From: Pararge aegeria
Taxonomy: Eukaryota > Arthropoda > Insecta > Lepidoptera > Nymphalidae
DNA: 64,000 bases
Assembly (NCBI RefSeq): GCF_905163445.1
Contig: NC_053187.1
Span: forward strand, 1,240,001-1,304,000
Direction: 5' to 3'
How positions within the stretch are numbered: position 1 is the stretch's first letter; every line of letters begins with the position of its first letter. Positions 28,401-38,512 of the stretch are shown piece after piece. The notes below the pieces were generated by a model. It did no database searches and had not been told where the DNA came from. It worked only from the letters and a program-made list of their open reading frames with translations. The position numbers were made by a program, and so were the translations under genes.

Positions 28401-29052
28401 GACGGCCGACTGGCGCAGTGGGCAGCTACCCTGCTTTCTGAGTCTTAGGCCGTGGGTTCGATTCCCACAACTGGAAAATGTTTGTGTGATGAACATGATT
28501 GTTTTTCAGTGTCTGGGTATTTATCTGTATATTATAAGTATTTATATGTATTATATTCATTTAAAATATTCATCAGTCATCTTAGTACCCATATTTTAAA
28601 CTACCAATTGTCATCTTGGAGATGTCTCTTAAAAAGTTCAAAGTTTGTATTAAACGTAAGCTTATAAAAAAGTCCTATTATAGTATAAAGGACTACGTAA
28701 ACGATAAAAAAGCTTGGGTGTAAATTATTGCTCTAACCATGTTGCTCTAACCAGGTTGCTCTTCTAATGATTTAAAATGACATTGTGAGATGGTGATAAC
28801 AAAAAAAAAACACCCGGCTAAGTTTGTTGTGGGCTTCTTCTTAGACCAGGACGGACGCGTTTGGAACCCTCGTAGCTTTAGTTTTAAGTTTACGAATGTG
28901 GTTATTGCCATCATCTCACTACCGTGTAATTCTTATGTACGCATCAAAAGTGCCACCTGTGGGCCTACTTGAATAAAGATATTTTTGACTTTGACTTTGA
29001 CATAACACAAGGTGACAAGCTACGCTTACTTTGGGGCTAGATGACGATGTGT
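28401..29052 (+). mobile_element. SINE-A interrupted by a LINE-A
   Basis: Full head (GACGGCCGACTGGCGCAGTG, GTGGGTTCGATTCCCACAAC) to CTTAGTACCCATA at 28593. It resumes after the LINE-A at 29001 with CATAACACAAGGTGACAAGC, TACGCTTACTTTGGGGCTAG. Confidence 0.9.
28594..29000 (+). pseudogene. LINE-A 3' end nested in SINE-A
   Basis: Keeps the ORF end (LKKFKVCIKRKLIKKSYYSI, KDYVNDKKAWV, stop), the full 3' UTR and the TTTTTGACTTTGACTTTGA tail. CATA is present on both sides (28590-28593, 29001-29004). Nearly identical in coding part to 22505-22976, so both are fairly young. Confidence 0.88.
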
Positions 29053-29754
29053 GATGAATACATTTTAAACTAGCTAAGTATGTGGTTGCGATTATTAACA
29101 TAACGTCAACATCATCCTCAACTTATTAAAAAAATAATTTTTAACCATGGGATGCCATGATGTGTGTCAAAATCGCCATTTTAGTATCCACTTCATACGT
29201 AGGTAGGACAGCTTTTCTGATAGCTATAAAAAGTCCTTTCTTAGTCTTTGCTAAAACTAAAAAAGTAACGAATCTGTGGTGCAGTATTTGCTAATAAATT
29301 ATGCTAAATTCCAACAATTTGGAACATCGCTACCACGCACGCCAAATAATTTGATAAATATATAAAACTCAGCCCCGAGCACTTTATCCAAGATGGCTTT
29401 CGTACTAAACTTGATAGGTCATAATTGTCTCTTTGAATTCGCAGTATCATGCGAAGAATGTGCATTTACATGCCCAAGTAGGTTTACTAATTCGATGGGA
29501 ACGAAAGCCTCTATCGCGCAATGCGCAGACGGAACAAGAGATTCACTGTTCGATTCCCAGTTGCGTCTGATAAGGATTTTTAAGAGCCTACTAGCCATAA
29601 AAAGGAATTACTATGTCTAAAAGTGACTGGAGCTATTGGATTTTTCATTTTTGCTTTAAATCCACAGCTGGTTTAAAAAAAAGAAAATTGGGAAAAACCA
29701 AAAGTTCGAATTAAAAATCATTATGGGAATTGGCATTTCAGGTACTTAACTTTC
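29053..29754. other. no gene recognised
   Basis: A 75-codon frame at 29393-29620 has four cysteines but no splice support or recognisable family. Confidence 0.4.
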
Positions 29755-29858
29755 ACGAGCAAATTAAGAAATTTGACTTATCGGGGATCGAATCTGGGAC
29801 CTCACAATTAACTGCATAGCGCTCAAGTCTGTGCCAGGGACGTCGTCAAAACTCACGA
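29755..29858 (-). mobile_element. SINE-C head, decayed
   Basis: Minus: CCCTGGCACAGACTTGAGCG, TGTGAGGTCCCAGATTCGAT, CCCCGATAAGTCAAATTTCT. Confidence 0.65.
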
Positions 29859-30237
29859 TACGCTTCAAAACATTATTAAAATAAATGTTTTATGGCATGA
29901 CTTGTGCTATGTACTGTGTAATAACTAGGTACGCATTTATCAATTTAACGCTTACCATTTTTATGATCATATTAATAACATAACTATTAATTTATTAATC
30001 GTGCGTTCTTTTTTAATTATATACGATGCGTTAAATGTGCGAACAGCAGTTCCCACATTTAAGCTCGTATAACTAAGAATTGCCGCATTTTTAATAACCG
30101 ACACGTGCGGTGCGGAAAATGTTTTTGTCAACTTCAAAGGACCTAGGTATGTATGAGCTCTTATAGTCCCACTATTAAAGCATACTAAACAGGTTGCAGG
30201 TTGGTGGGCTTTAAGGACGATAGTCAGGATATTTTAG

Positions 30238-30395
30238 TAGTAGTAGTAGATCTTTTTGGATCAGCTCGTCCGGGTAAGTACTACCACCTTGTTTATTTCT
30301 GTCGCCAAGAAGCATTGCTGTTCGGATCTGAAGGAAGTGGTTGCCGATGGAATTGCAGGCACATTGGATTTAACACCTTCGCTTTCTTAGACGTG
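30238..30395 (-). mobile_element. repeat E copy
   Basis: Minus: CCTGCAATTCCATCGGCAAC, CACTTCCTTCAGATCCGAAC, AGCAATGCTTCTTGGCGACA, GAAATAAACAAGGTGGTAGT, ACTTACCCGGACGAGCTGAT. Confidence 0.8.
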
Positions 30396-30804
30396 TTTCT
30401 AATGTGTTGCATTATATGTCTAAGAGTTTCTCTGTTTTCAAGTTACCACAAAGTGGATGATTTGCTTTGTCCATTAAATATGGCTAATAAAAAATATACG
30501 CGTATATAAAAAATAACCTCCGCACCTTCATCGCCTTCGTTATGTATAATATATTATATATATATTTTTCTGTATAAGCTTTTCAAGTCTAACAAACAGT
30601 ACTATTACACATAATATATATATTTACGCATACATAAACGTTAACTTTACAAAGCTTATAATACTTATTTTGCTTAAAAGTTCCAATTTTGATGTGAAAA
30701 ATGTCCGGATCACTATATTTGCTGTTGAAAGCATTTCACATAAATAATTCAATATTGATGTGTGTAAAAATACACATACAAATTTAAAAAAAAAAAAAAA
30801 AAAA
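30396..30804. other. no gene; old dispersed fragment
   Basis: Shares AACAGTACTATTACACATAA at 30595-30614 with 25688. Poly-A run at 30787-30804 adjoins the LINE-B tail. Confidence 0.4.
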
Positions 30805-31080
30805 TCAAAATTCATTTATTTCAAGTAGGCCTAATACAAGCACTAAAACGTCAAGTCTGTCCGTGTGTAGTGACTCTACCACCGGTTCGGAAGGCAGATT
30901 CTACCGAGAAGAAGCCGGCAAGAAGCAGTTGCTCTTTTCCAACATCAAAAATTTACATTTTATATTTTAACATTCATTTTTCTATCTTGTGAGAGATGAA
31001 AGCGGAGCCGGATGCTTCCAAGCAACCTTGTCATTAAGAAACTCATCAGTTGTATAATAACCTCGCTGTAATAAAAAAAT
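30805..31080 (-). mobile_element. LINE-B 3' end with tail
   Basis: Minus: AGCATCCGGCTCCGCTTTCA, TCTCACAAGATAGAAAAATG, GCAACTGCTTCTTGCCGGCT, TCGGTAGAATCTGCCTTCCG, AACCGGTGGTAGAGTCACTA, CTTGACGTTTT and GCCTACTTGAAATAAATGAA, TTTTGA tail into a poly-T. Confidence 0.88.
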
Positions 31081-31317
31081 AATTTAATATCTATGTGTAT
31101 ATCTTTAAATATATATTTGATTTTATTAATTTAAATTGAATTTCGTAGCTGATACTTTATTTCAGCAAAAACAGCCCTAAAGACACCAAAAAAAAAAAAC
31201 TTTATGTAGTGTAAATGTATCTATGTATTTTTTTCTAACTGATACTAATACTGAATATTTTTTTATTGCTTTCTCGTAGATTCCACCTTCCACTTTTTTG
31301 CTTTATTTGTGCCGAGT

Positions 31318-31560
31318 GACCATTTAACGGTTGACTGCAAAAACGACGGGTCTGTCTGTGGCATCGTATTTCCCGAAAGGAAAAACCGATTTTGATTTTC
31401 TTTTTTTTTGGTTTGAAAGGTAAATTAGTCGGAAGTGTTGTTTTTTTGAAGAAAACAGCTCCAAAATGGCCCCCACCACAAAATGGCGGACTAAATATCT
31501 TTTCATATTTCCTTAAATATGGGTATCAAATGATAAATAATAGAAGAATGTACACAATTT
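31318..31560. repeat. repeat G copy
   Basis: Longer copy of the repeat at 18641-18770: TGTCTGTGGCATCGTATTTC, CCGAAAGGAAAAACCGATTT, AGCTCCAAAATGGC, ACAAAATGGCGGACTAAATA, TCTTTTCATATTTCC and GGGTATCAAATGATAAATAA. Class unknown. Confidence 0.55.
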
Positions 31561-32184
31561 TAAAAGTTTTTTAAATTAATTAAAATTTCTCGGTATGTCA
31601 CTCAAAAATATATAAAAAAATGTATCATGTTAGTTTTAATATTTTTGGATTATTTATTTCGCAATTAGGTTTGTATTCTCTTTGAAAACGCAGTGAGTAG
31701 TCGATTAGTATTTTTTTTATAATCGCAAATCAAGTGGCATTCGCACGTAAATTGGATTCCTGGATTTTGGGGAACTTTGCGTGATGGACGGTACGTTAAC
31801 CGATTTAGGAAATATTTTAAGAGTTCGATGACTTGTGTTTAGAGGTCGTTGTGTCTGTCGGCCACTTTCACAGGACGAGAGTGATTAAAAAAAACATTTT
31901 TTTCCAATGCCTGCTAGCAACACCTGGTCAAGTAGTGCAGGAAAAAGATTGTTTGCATAAATTTAAGCTTTGCTTAACCATGCACCACTTTTGTTCGAAC
32001 GGAACATGTGTGTTTATTATTTCCTTCATGTATCTCCTATTTTATGCAGTAATAAAAAATGATATTTCTTGCAGTAATTTTGTTAAGTGGGTAAAAAATA
32101 ACCTTGTTGATAACTAAATCTAGATTTAATGTATGTCTGCAATTTTTACGAATATGCTCATAATTCTTATTTTAATTTATTATT
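31561..32184. other. no gene recognised
   Basis: The 94-codon frame 31833-32117 starts without context, is Cys/Phe-rich and has no recognisable domain. Left as noncoding. Confidence 0.4.
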
Positions 32185-32320
32185 TATAGTACCTGATGCT
32201 AAGTTGGAAACCATCGTCTTTAAATAGAGCATCAGTTTGCAGGGCATGCAAGTAACACGTGCTGTAACGTGCCACCCTGTGTCCAACAATCTAAAACGTA
32301 GGTCTTTGTAAGTTTCTGTC
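32185..32320 (+). mobile_element. repeat E 5' part
   Basis: TAGTACCTGATGCTAAGTTG, GTTTGCAGGGCATGCAAGTA, ACACGTGCTGTAACGTGCCA. Confidence 0.72.
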
Positions 32321-32324
32321 CACG

Positions 32325-32420
32325 GCGAGAAATTCCAGAAATAATAAATTTCCAAACTGCTGGAAATCGAACTCGGGACCTCCAAATTCAAACCACAGCG
32401 CTAATTAGGTCGTCATTAAA
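32325..32420 (-). mobile_element. SINE-C 5' part
   Basis: Minus: TAATTAGCGCTGTGGTTTGA, TTTGGAGGTCCCGAGTTCGA, TTTCCAGCAGTTTGG. Confidence 0.7.
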
Positions 32421-32444
32421 TCTCCCGCTTATAAAGAACTTGAT

Positions 32445-32687
32445 GACGGCCGATTGGCGCAGTGGGCCGTGGGTTTGATTCCCACAACTGGAAGATGTTT
32501 GTGTGATGAACAGGAATGTTTTTCAGTGTCTGGGTGTTTATATGTATTTTATCAGTATTTATGTATATTATTCATTGAATAAATATTCATCAGTCATCTT
32601 AGTACCCATAACACAAGCGACGCTTACTTTGGGGCTAGATGGCGGTGTGTGTATTGTCGTAGTATATTTATTTATTTATTTATTTAA
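32445..32687 (+). mobile_element. SINE-A with deletion inside the tRNA-like head
   Basis: GACGGCCGATTGGCGCAGTG jumps directly to GGCCGTGGGTTTGATTCCCA: about 27 bp between A and B boxes are lost at a GGGC/GGCC microhomology. The rest is intact to TTGTCGTAGTATATTTATTT. Confidence 0.9.
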
Positions 32688-33474
32688 AGAAACAGCGTTT
32701 ACATGGTGCCATCGAAGTCCTTACCTCAAAAGAAATTTATATATTCTTTGAGTCACGTAGTATAATTAATGCATGGTATGTTTTAGAAATAAAAAGAGCT
32801 ATTCAAATACGGCGACCGGCAAATACTTGTAATTTAAAAGAGTCAAAGGCGCCGAAGCATTTCTAACGCAAACAGCGATTGTGACTGAAAGACAATTTTA
32901 TACACTACTTACCTCTATTTGTATATGGATTAATAATACAAAGATAGCTACCGCGGGTTTATTCAGGGGGGAGTTTTTGGAGAGGAATCAATGTAATCAA
33001 TGGAATATTAAGCTAAACCTTTAAATTGAATTTAAGAAAAATAGCATTATGTTGAATAATCTCAATGGAAAAAATCTGCAACGCTTATAAACTATGAGAA
33101 AAATGACACGTTAAAAAAGCTAATTTCATTTTGATGATGTAAATTTGTAAATCAGAACTTTATAATGATGTAGTGAAAGTAAAATATAGTGAAGAAATAA
33201 CAATAAACACGCGAAAGATTAATACTAAAAATCATGTTTCAGTGCCAGAAAAACCTTCCTTTGTTTGTAGTAGTTACCAAAAAAAAAAAAGATAAGATTG
33301 TTTTACAGGTTAAAATTTGCTTTATTCATTTATTATACTAATTTGTAAAAGAAAAAATAATTAAAATACTAAATAATTTTACTAAATTAGATGATTTTGA
33401 GAAATCAATACGGTTGGCACTAATAGCTAACTATTTTCAGTGTTCACTGACCACTCCCGTAATCCCACTCTGTA
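32688..33474. other. no gene recognised
   Basis: AT-rich, poly-A run near 33285. No repeat family recognised. Confidence 0.4.
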
Positions 33475-33700
33475 TACCGATATCGAAATGGATTGGGCAT
33501 ATTATTATGATAAGGAAAAACATATAAATTAAACACGTGACGAAAAGGGACGGCAGATAAAAACACTTGATACCACAGCGGTTCGTGATGAAAGAACGAG
33601 CGGAATACCAATGAGGCTGAGTGACAATGGTGAGGAATCCACAGACAAGTGGGTTAAAAGGTGACTCTGACAGATATTACTGTAATTAGAGACGCCATAA
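33475..33700 (+). pseudogene. RTE-like LINE C-terminus, decayed
   Basis: Short frame pieces read KWIGHIIMIRKN, then DERTSGIPMRLSDN and DKWVKR with stops between. They match in order the K-W-x-G-H, R-x-x-G-R-P-x-x-R-W-x-D-D and W segments that end RTE-like reverse transcriptase ORFs. Heavily mutated. Confidence 0.5.
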
Positions 33701-33989
33701 TGCTAATAGAGCTATGGCGATTCCATTATGCGAGCTGGAAATTTGAGAATATGTATCGACAATGGAATGCATGCGAATCGATGTACTGTTAGGTTAGGAT
33801 GTACTTGTAAGTCGTTAAGAATGTTCGTTCAGTATTGTTAAATACAATAATGATTTTCAAAAATATAATGATTTTTTACTATCGTTAATCTAACGTATTT
33901 TTTTATGAATTGCGATTTAAATGGCTAGTATTTTAGTATTTATTATCTTAATTTGATTGAAAATTTCGTTGTAGAAATTTGTTGAAATT

Positions 33990-34530
33990 TTTATGTTATC
34001 AAGAAACCATCCTCGATATCTGAGTTCATAATAAATTGAAGATAAAAGCACACTCTATTTATAATTTTGTCTTAAATGGAATTATAAAAAGTAAAAATAG
34101 CCCAAAAGTCTCGTCCTACGAGAGCGTCCTAAAAGAGCGATAAGAAAACTGTTGAAGCTGTAGAGAAAGGTATGTTATCAAGAATTGCTCCTTCTGATTG
34201 TATAAATTGAATTGTTGTTTAATGGGAAAACATCAAACGGAAAAAAACATAAACGCTTGGAAAAATTAAATCTTAGAAATCGAAATTAGTTCAAAAGACC
34301 GTTAAGAAACATTATCCAAACTCTAGAGAGCAATCTGTGATACAATATAGATACCTCATATTATTAAGAATTGCTGCATACACTCTGACTTAAAAATGTG
34401 TGATAAAAAAGAAACGTAAATGCTAACTCGATTTAAAATTTGTAAATCGAATTTAGTCCAAAAGTCAGCCGAAGGTTAAAAAAGAGCGCTAAGAAACATT
34501 GTCCGAAAAATATTTACAGCACACAAATGT
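33990..34530. repeat. degenerate tandem repeat, period about 180 bp
   Basis: The motif ATGTTATCAAGAA occurs at 33994 and 34172 and as ATATTATTAAGAA at 34358 (steps 178 and 186). TAAGAAA(A)CTGTTG/CATTATC/CATTGTC blocks recur at 34141, 34303 and 34489. Lengths and order are consistent with three decayed units. Confidence 0.5.
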
Positions 34531-34960
34531 TCGCGATAATTGTTTTTGAAGACAATCATTAAAACAATGCGACCACATTTGAATTGCTAAACTGCAGCCA
34601 TCGTTTAGCACATTTAGCATTAGGATAGCTGTCGTGCTTGCGAGTTGCAGTTCGGCCGCGATTAACATTTTTGGAGCAACGGTAACAGACGTGGGTGTAA
34701 TTACACGGCCCTCAATTGTTTTTGCGATGGGCCATAATCGACGCTAATCGGGCCACAATTAGGGCGATTGTATCGATTCGGGATGGTGACATGCCGCCGC
34801 GGTCTGTGAGGCCCAATTTGACGTATACTTTAAATCGGTTTATGGTTTATCCTGGATAGTTTGTTTAACTTTTAGAATATAATATTATGAAATCTATATT
34901 CTATCTACCGTTACAAAAGTTTTCTTTTTAATTTTCTTTATTCAATTAATGATGCATTAT
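34531..34960. other. moderately GC-rich single-copy segment, no gene
   Basis: 34560-34830 is free of the known repeats and richer in GC than its flanks (GCGACCACATTTG, GCAGTTCGGCCGCGATTAAC, GACATGCCGCCGCGGTCTGT). No coding signal. It could be a conserved noncoding element, but nothing in one sequence can show that. Confidence 0.3.
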
Positions 34961-34964
34961 AAAA

Positions 34965-35150
34965 AATTAAGCTTAATTTTCTATACTCCGCGGAAAGCAG
35001 GAGAATCTGTATGTGTAATTTATAATTAATTCAATCCTTATACTCCACACCAAACAGATCTTCGGCAATGTACCCTCTACGCACGTTTTGCTCCGACCCC
35101 GCGTCCTCAGGAGATTTTGATTTTACAATGAATAATTGTTAGCAATTTCT
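34965..35150 (-). repeat. repeat D copy
   Basis: TTAAGCTTAATTTTCTATAC, TCCGCGGAAAGCAGGAGAAT, CTTATACTCCACACCAAACA, GATCTTCGGCAATGTACCCT, CTCAGGAGATTTTGATTTTA. Reverse orientation relative to 4529. Confidence 0.75.
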
Positions 35151-35514
35151 TGATGCGTACATTAAAAGTATAATATTTTTTTTATACTTTGCTTTAAAAA
35201 AAACGTGTGTACTTAATATGTTCACGCGTTAGAAGTTATACTTATTTGGCGTAACAAAAGAATTTTTTAAATTTTTTTTTATCTTTCGCCTTATTTATTC
35301 TACGTTTGTAGAAAAAAACGACACTAACATAGGCATTTAATACATTAACTCATTATACAACCAAGGACAACCAAGTTTCCAAGAAAAACCTTTTTTGAAA
35401 AACATAAATGCTGACTATAGCTAACTTCATGTTTTGACGGTGTTGCGCGCGCATCGTAAAAATAAACACTAAAACACTAATTAGAATCCTAAGACAGAAA
35501 TCGATTATTTGTAT

Positions 35515-35770
35515 TAAGTCAAGTCAAGTCAAATATTTCTTTATTCAAATAGGCACATAGATGGCACTTTTGATGCGTTATTATATACAAAATGTGTACA
35601 TAGCAGTGAGTAGTGATGGCGTTAACTACAATCGTAAACTTAAAACTAAAGCTACAAGGGTTCCAATCGCGCCCTGGTCTAAGAAGAAGCCCACAACAAA
35701 CGTAGCCGGGTATTCTTTTTGTTATTACCATCTCACATTAATTATAAGGGTCAACCGTTTCTTATTGCTA
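35515..35770 (-). mobile_element. LINE-A 3' end with tail
   Basis: Minus: TAATGTGAGATGGTAATAAC, ACCCGGCTACGTTTGTTGTG, GGGCGCGATTGGAACCCTTG, GCATCAAAAGTGCCATCTAT, TTGAATAAAGAAATATTTGA and a (CTTGA)n tail. Confidence 0.85.
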
Positions 35771-35820
35771 CGTCCTGATAGGGCCTCAAGGCTATGTTAA
35801 GGCATGGATGCAAGAGGCAT

Positions 35821-36094
35821 GGACGGTTGATTGACGCAGTTTGCAGCCACCCTGCTTTCTGAGCCTAAGGCCGTGGGTTCGATTCCCACAACTGGAAAAT
35901 GTTTGTGCGATGAGCATGAATGTTTTTCAGTGTCTGGGTGTTTATATGTATATTCTAAGTATTTATTTATAAAAATATCAGTCATTTTAGTACCCATAAC
36001 ACAAGCTACGCTTACTTTGGGGCTAGGTGGCGATGTGTGTATTGTCGTAGTATATTTATTATTTATTATTTATTTAAATAAATAAATAAATAAG
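35821..36094 (+). mobile_element. full-length SINE-A
   Basis: GGACGGTTGATTGACGCAGT head, GTGGGTTCGATTCCCACAAC, TTGGGGCTAGGTGGCGATGT and TATTTATTATTTATTATTTA tail ending in AAATAAATAAATAA. Confidence 0.9.
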
Positions 36095-36374
36095 TAGTAG
36101 TATTCTCTATACTCTTAATATCTCTCTTGAGATTTGATGAAATTGATGTTAGCGAGGTTAGTACACAAGTGCATGTCTACTTTGTGTAGTTACACGAAGA
36201 AAAAAGAATCGCATTTAGAAATCGTAACCTCCCAGGTGCAACGCAGATCGGCACAGATACTGTTACCGCGGAATTTGTATGCAAAAGGGATCACCTTTCA
36301 TTTTCATTAGACTGTGTAGTTTGTGTTTTGTATGCACTTCGCTACGCTGTGGTGTTGGCGGTGGATTCCTTTGC

Positions 36375-36535
36375 GGGCATGCAGCTATGCGTGATCATCA
36401 TCTTATACGTCATAACACTGCTGGTCAAGAATGGATGAGAATTGCAAGAGATAGGGAAAAACGAAAATCTTTAAAGGAAATTTTGAATTATCCCAGGATT
36501 AGTGGTAATGGTAAAAAAACCCTACGCTGAGTATA
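36375..36535 (+). pseudogene. LINE reverse transcriptase ORF C-terminus
   Basis: The frame reads HNTAGQEWMRIARDREKRKSLKE, of which AGQEWMRIARDRE is the usual C-terminal 'A-G-x-x-W-x-R-x-A-x-D-R' segment of RTE-like LINE ORFs. It continues to a TGA at 36530. The upstream part of the 83-codon frame is unlike any LINE I recognise, so the element probably begins near 36375. Confidence 0.6.
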
Positions 36536-36850
36536 TATAGTTCTGGGAAAAGAACTTACATCGTGCGATATGAAACTAATTAGGTATAAGTAGTATTACA
36601 ATAAAAAAAGCCATTTATTTCTCATCACAAATATATAAAATTTACATTGATTTTAAATTCTATTTTACACAAAATATAGCCTAGACCTTGACCAGAGTTA
36701 ATTTTTATTACCGTGCATTTACTCAGCATAAGTTTCATGTTTTCGTGTCAATATATATTTTTTTTTACTTAATATCCTTATATTGTATTATTATAACTTA
36801 TTATTGATATTAGTATTATTATTATTACATTTCATTAATTGTGTTTGTGG

Positions 36851-36892
36851 ATGAGAACCCCTTACGGGTCTATACCCGTAAGGGGTTCTCAT
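36851..36892. repeat. perfect 19-bp-arm hairpin, CTAT loop
   Basis: Arms 36851-36869 (ATGAGAACCCCTTACGGGT) and 36874-36892 are perfectly complementary, loop CTAT. Immediately followed by a second hairpin. Confidence 0.95.
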
Positions 36893-36914
36893 GGAGGAGG
36901 CCTATGCCTCCTCC
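36893..36914. repeat. perfect 9-bp-arm hairpin, CTAT loop
   Basis: GGAGGAGGC (36893-36901), loop CTAT, GCCTCCTCC (36906-36914). It touches the previous hairpin without a spacer and has the same loop. GGAGGAGGCCTATGCC is also a common string at the end of lepidopteran LINE ORFs, so it may derive from one. Confidence 0.9.
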
Positions 36915-37034
36915 AGAGCTTTCCAGGATATAAGTAGTGCAGAGCCTATATTACATAAGTTACAGCTATATTGTATATAGAACTAACCCGTTGCTTCGGT
37001 ACTGAAAACCTATCGTATCAGTGATTTTTATCAT

Positions 37035-37215
37035 AATAATTGACGGAACAAGAAGATGCCCCACCTGGTTCTTAGTACGTGGAAAGTAATCGTCAGTAAA
37101 AAGAACAAAACTTCTAAGGGCATGCAAGGAACACGTCCAGAAAAGAACCACATGCGCCTGTAATTACACGGACAACCACGTCCTTTAGACAGAAACACAG
37201 CAATTCTGCTTGACA
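37035..37215 (+). mobile_element. repeat E copy
   Basis: TAATTGACGGAACAAGAAGA, TGCCCCACCTGGTTCTTAGT, AAGGGCATGCAAGGAACACG, CTGTAATTACACGGACAACC, ACACAGCAATTCTGCTTGAC. Confidence 0.82.
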
Positions 37216-37253
37216 AAAAAGCTACAGCTGCTTTTCCCTAATTATTTGTCAAA

Positions 37254-37735
37254 GTCAATTCAAAAATTTCTTTATTCAAATAGGCACATAGATGGCACTT
37301 TCGATGCGTACATTACATGTAAAATATGACATAGGTAAAACTATAGCTACGAGGGTTCCAAACGCGCCCTGGTCTAAGACGAAGCCCACAACAAACTTAG
37401 CCGGTTGTTTTTTTTTTGTTATCACCATCTCACATTGTCATTTAAAACTATTAAAGGAGCAACCTGGTTAAATCAATAATTTACACCCAAGCATTTTTAT
37501 CGTTGCAGGAAGAAGAGGCGTTGGTCGCAGAAAAAAGTCCTGGCTTCGTAATATCAGAGAGTGGACTGGAATCGCGAGTGCAGCAGAATTATTTCGCCTC
37601 GCGAAAGATAGACAAGAATTTACGAAGCTGACTGCCAACCTTCGCTAGTCGGAGAGGCACCGCAAGAAGAAGAAGAAGAAGATTTTTATCGTTGACGTAG
37701 TCCTTAATACTGTAATAGGACTTTTCTATAACCTG
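37254..37735 (-). mobile_element. LINE-A 3' end split by a younger LINE
   Basis: Minus LINE-A: ORF end AAAAGTCCTATTACAGTATT-AAGGACTACGTCAACGATAAAAATGCTTGGGTG with its stop, then 3' UTR and an AATTGACTTTGAC tail. Between 37506 and 37681 another LINE end is inserted in the ACGATAAAAAT codons. Confidence 0.88.
37506..37681 (+). pseudogene. 5'-truncated LINE, last 46 codons, 13-bp target duplication
   Basis: ATTTTTATCGTTG occurs at 37493-37505 and 37682-37694. Between them the frame 37508-37648 reads GRRGVGRRKKSWLRNIREWT, GIASAAELFRLAKDRQEFTK and LTANLR before a stop. This is the typical C-terminus of a LINE reverse transcriptase (R-R-K-x-S-W-L-R-N-I-R-E-W). A short 3' UTR and an (AAG)n tail follow. 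The full-length element would be several kb, so this is a severe 5' truncation, as left by target-primed reverse transcription. Confidence 0.93.
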
Positions 37736-38295
37736 GACAAAGATAGTAGCTATTACTAGGTTTGTGTACCTAAAACGACTGTTAACAAAAATGAAATACA
37801 GCCCTTATGGCTTTGCCATCCATGCTTATTGGATAATTATAAAAGTAATACTGATTTTTAATTTCTCTCTTGCAAAGAGGATACAAACATTTCGTTGCTT
37901 CACACAGTAAGGTAGGTCAACATGGCAATGGAAATTGTAAAAAAAAATATAAATAAATGATTCATTCTTTTGCCATGGTCGAGAAACAAAAATCGGGGTC
38001 AATTCTATCCCAGATAAGTAGTTGTATTTATATAACCCGTTTGAGATGTTGGTCGGCCCATACAAATAACCACCTAGATACAAACGATATTGGGTCCTGA
38101 CCTTGACATTTTAGCACCTATTGTCTGACAGAATGATGACTTCCGATAGAAACAATAACTCCTAATATCTAAATTAATATTAAAATTTCTTATGTGTTCA
38201 GAACCGACGAGGATGAGTTAATTTAGAAGCAACTTTTAAGACTAAAGAATTCTTTGTTACATATATGGTATAGTATAGTAAAGTCGAACTATAAA
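37736..38295. other. no gene recognised
   Basis: Unclassified; short minus frame at 37826-38083 lacks support. Confidence 0.4.
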
Positions 38296-38512
38296 AACGC
38301 CGTCATAGCGGTTAAGGTTTTGGCCTCCTTGTCGGGGGGACCAGGTTCGAATCCGGGAACGCACCTTAAAATCAACAGCTTGTGTGAGCCTGAGAGTTCA
38401 AAATGTTATCAAGGGCGTGTGAAGTCTAACAACCCGCACTTGTCACGCATGGTGGACTACGGCCTACCCTTCTTATTTTAATAGGAGATCTGTAGCGGGC
38501 TATTTATAGACT
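38296..38512 (+). mobile_element. SINE-B copy, shortened
   Basis: CGCCGTCATAGCGGTTAAGG head, GACCAGGTTCGAATCCGGGA B box, GAGCCTGAGAGTTCAAAATG, GGGCGTGTGAAGTCTAACAA, GCATGGTGGACTACGGCCTA. The section between B box and CCTGAGAG is deleted. Confidence 0.85.

Noticed and set aside
31833..32117. 94-codon plus frame
   Set aside because: One of the longest frames, but with no domain, no start context and ordinary AT-rich codon use.
36279..36530. Complete 83-codon gene
   Set aside because: Its C-terminal half is a LINE reverse transcriptase end; the N-terminal half is chance extension.
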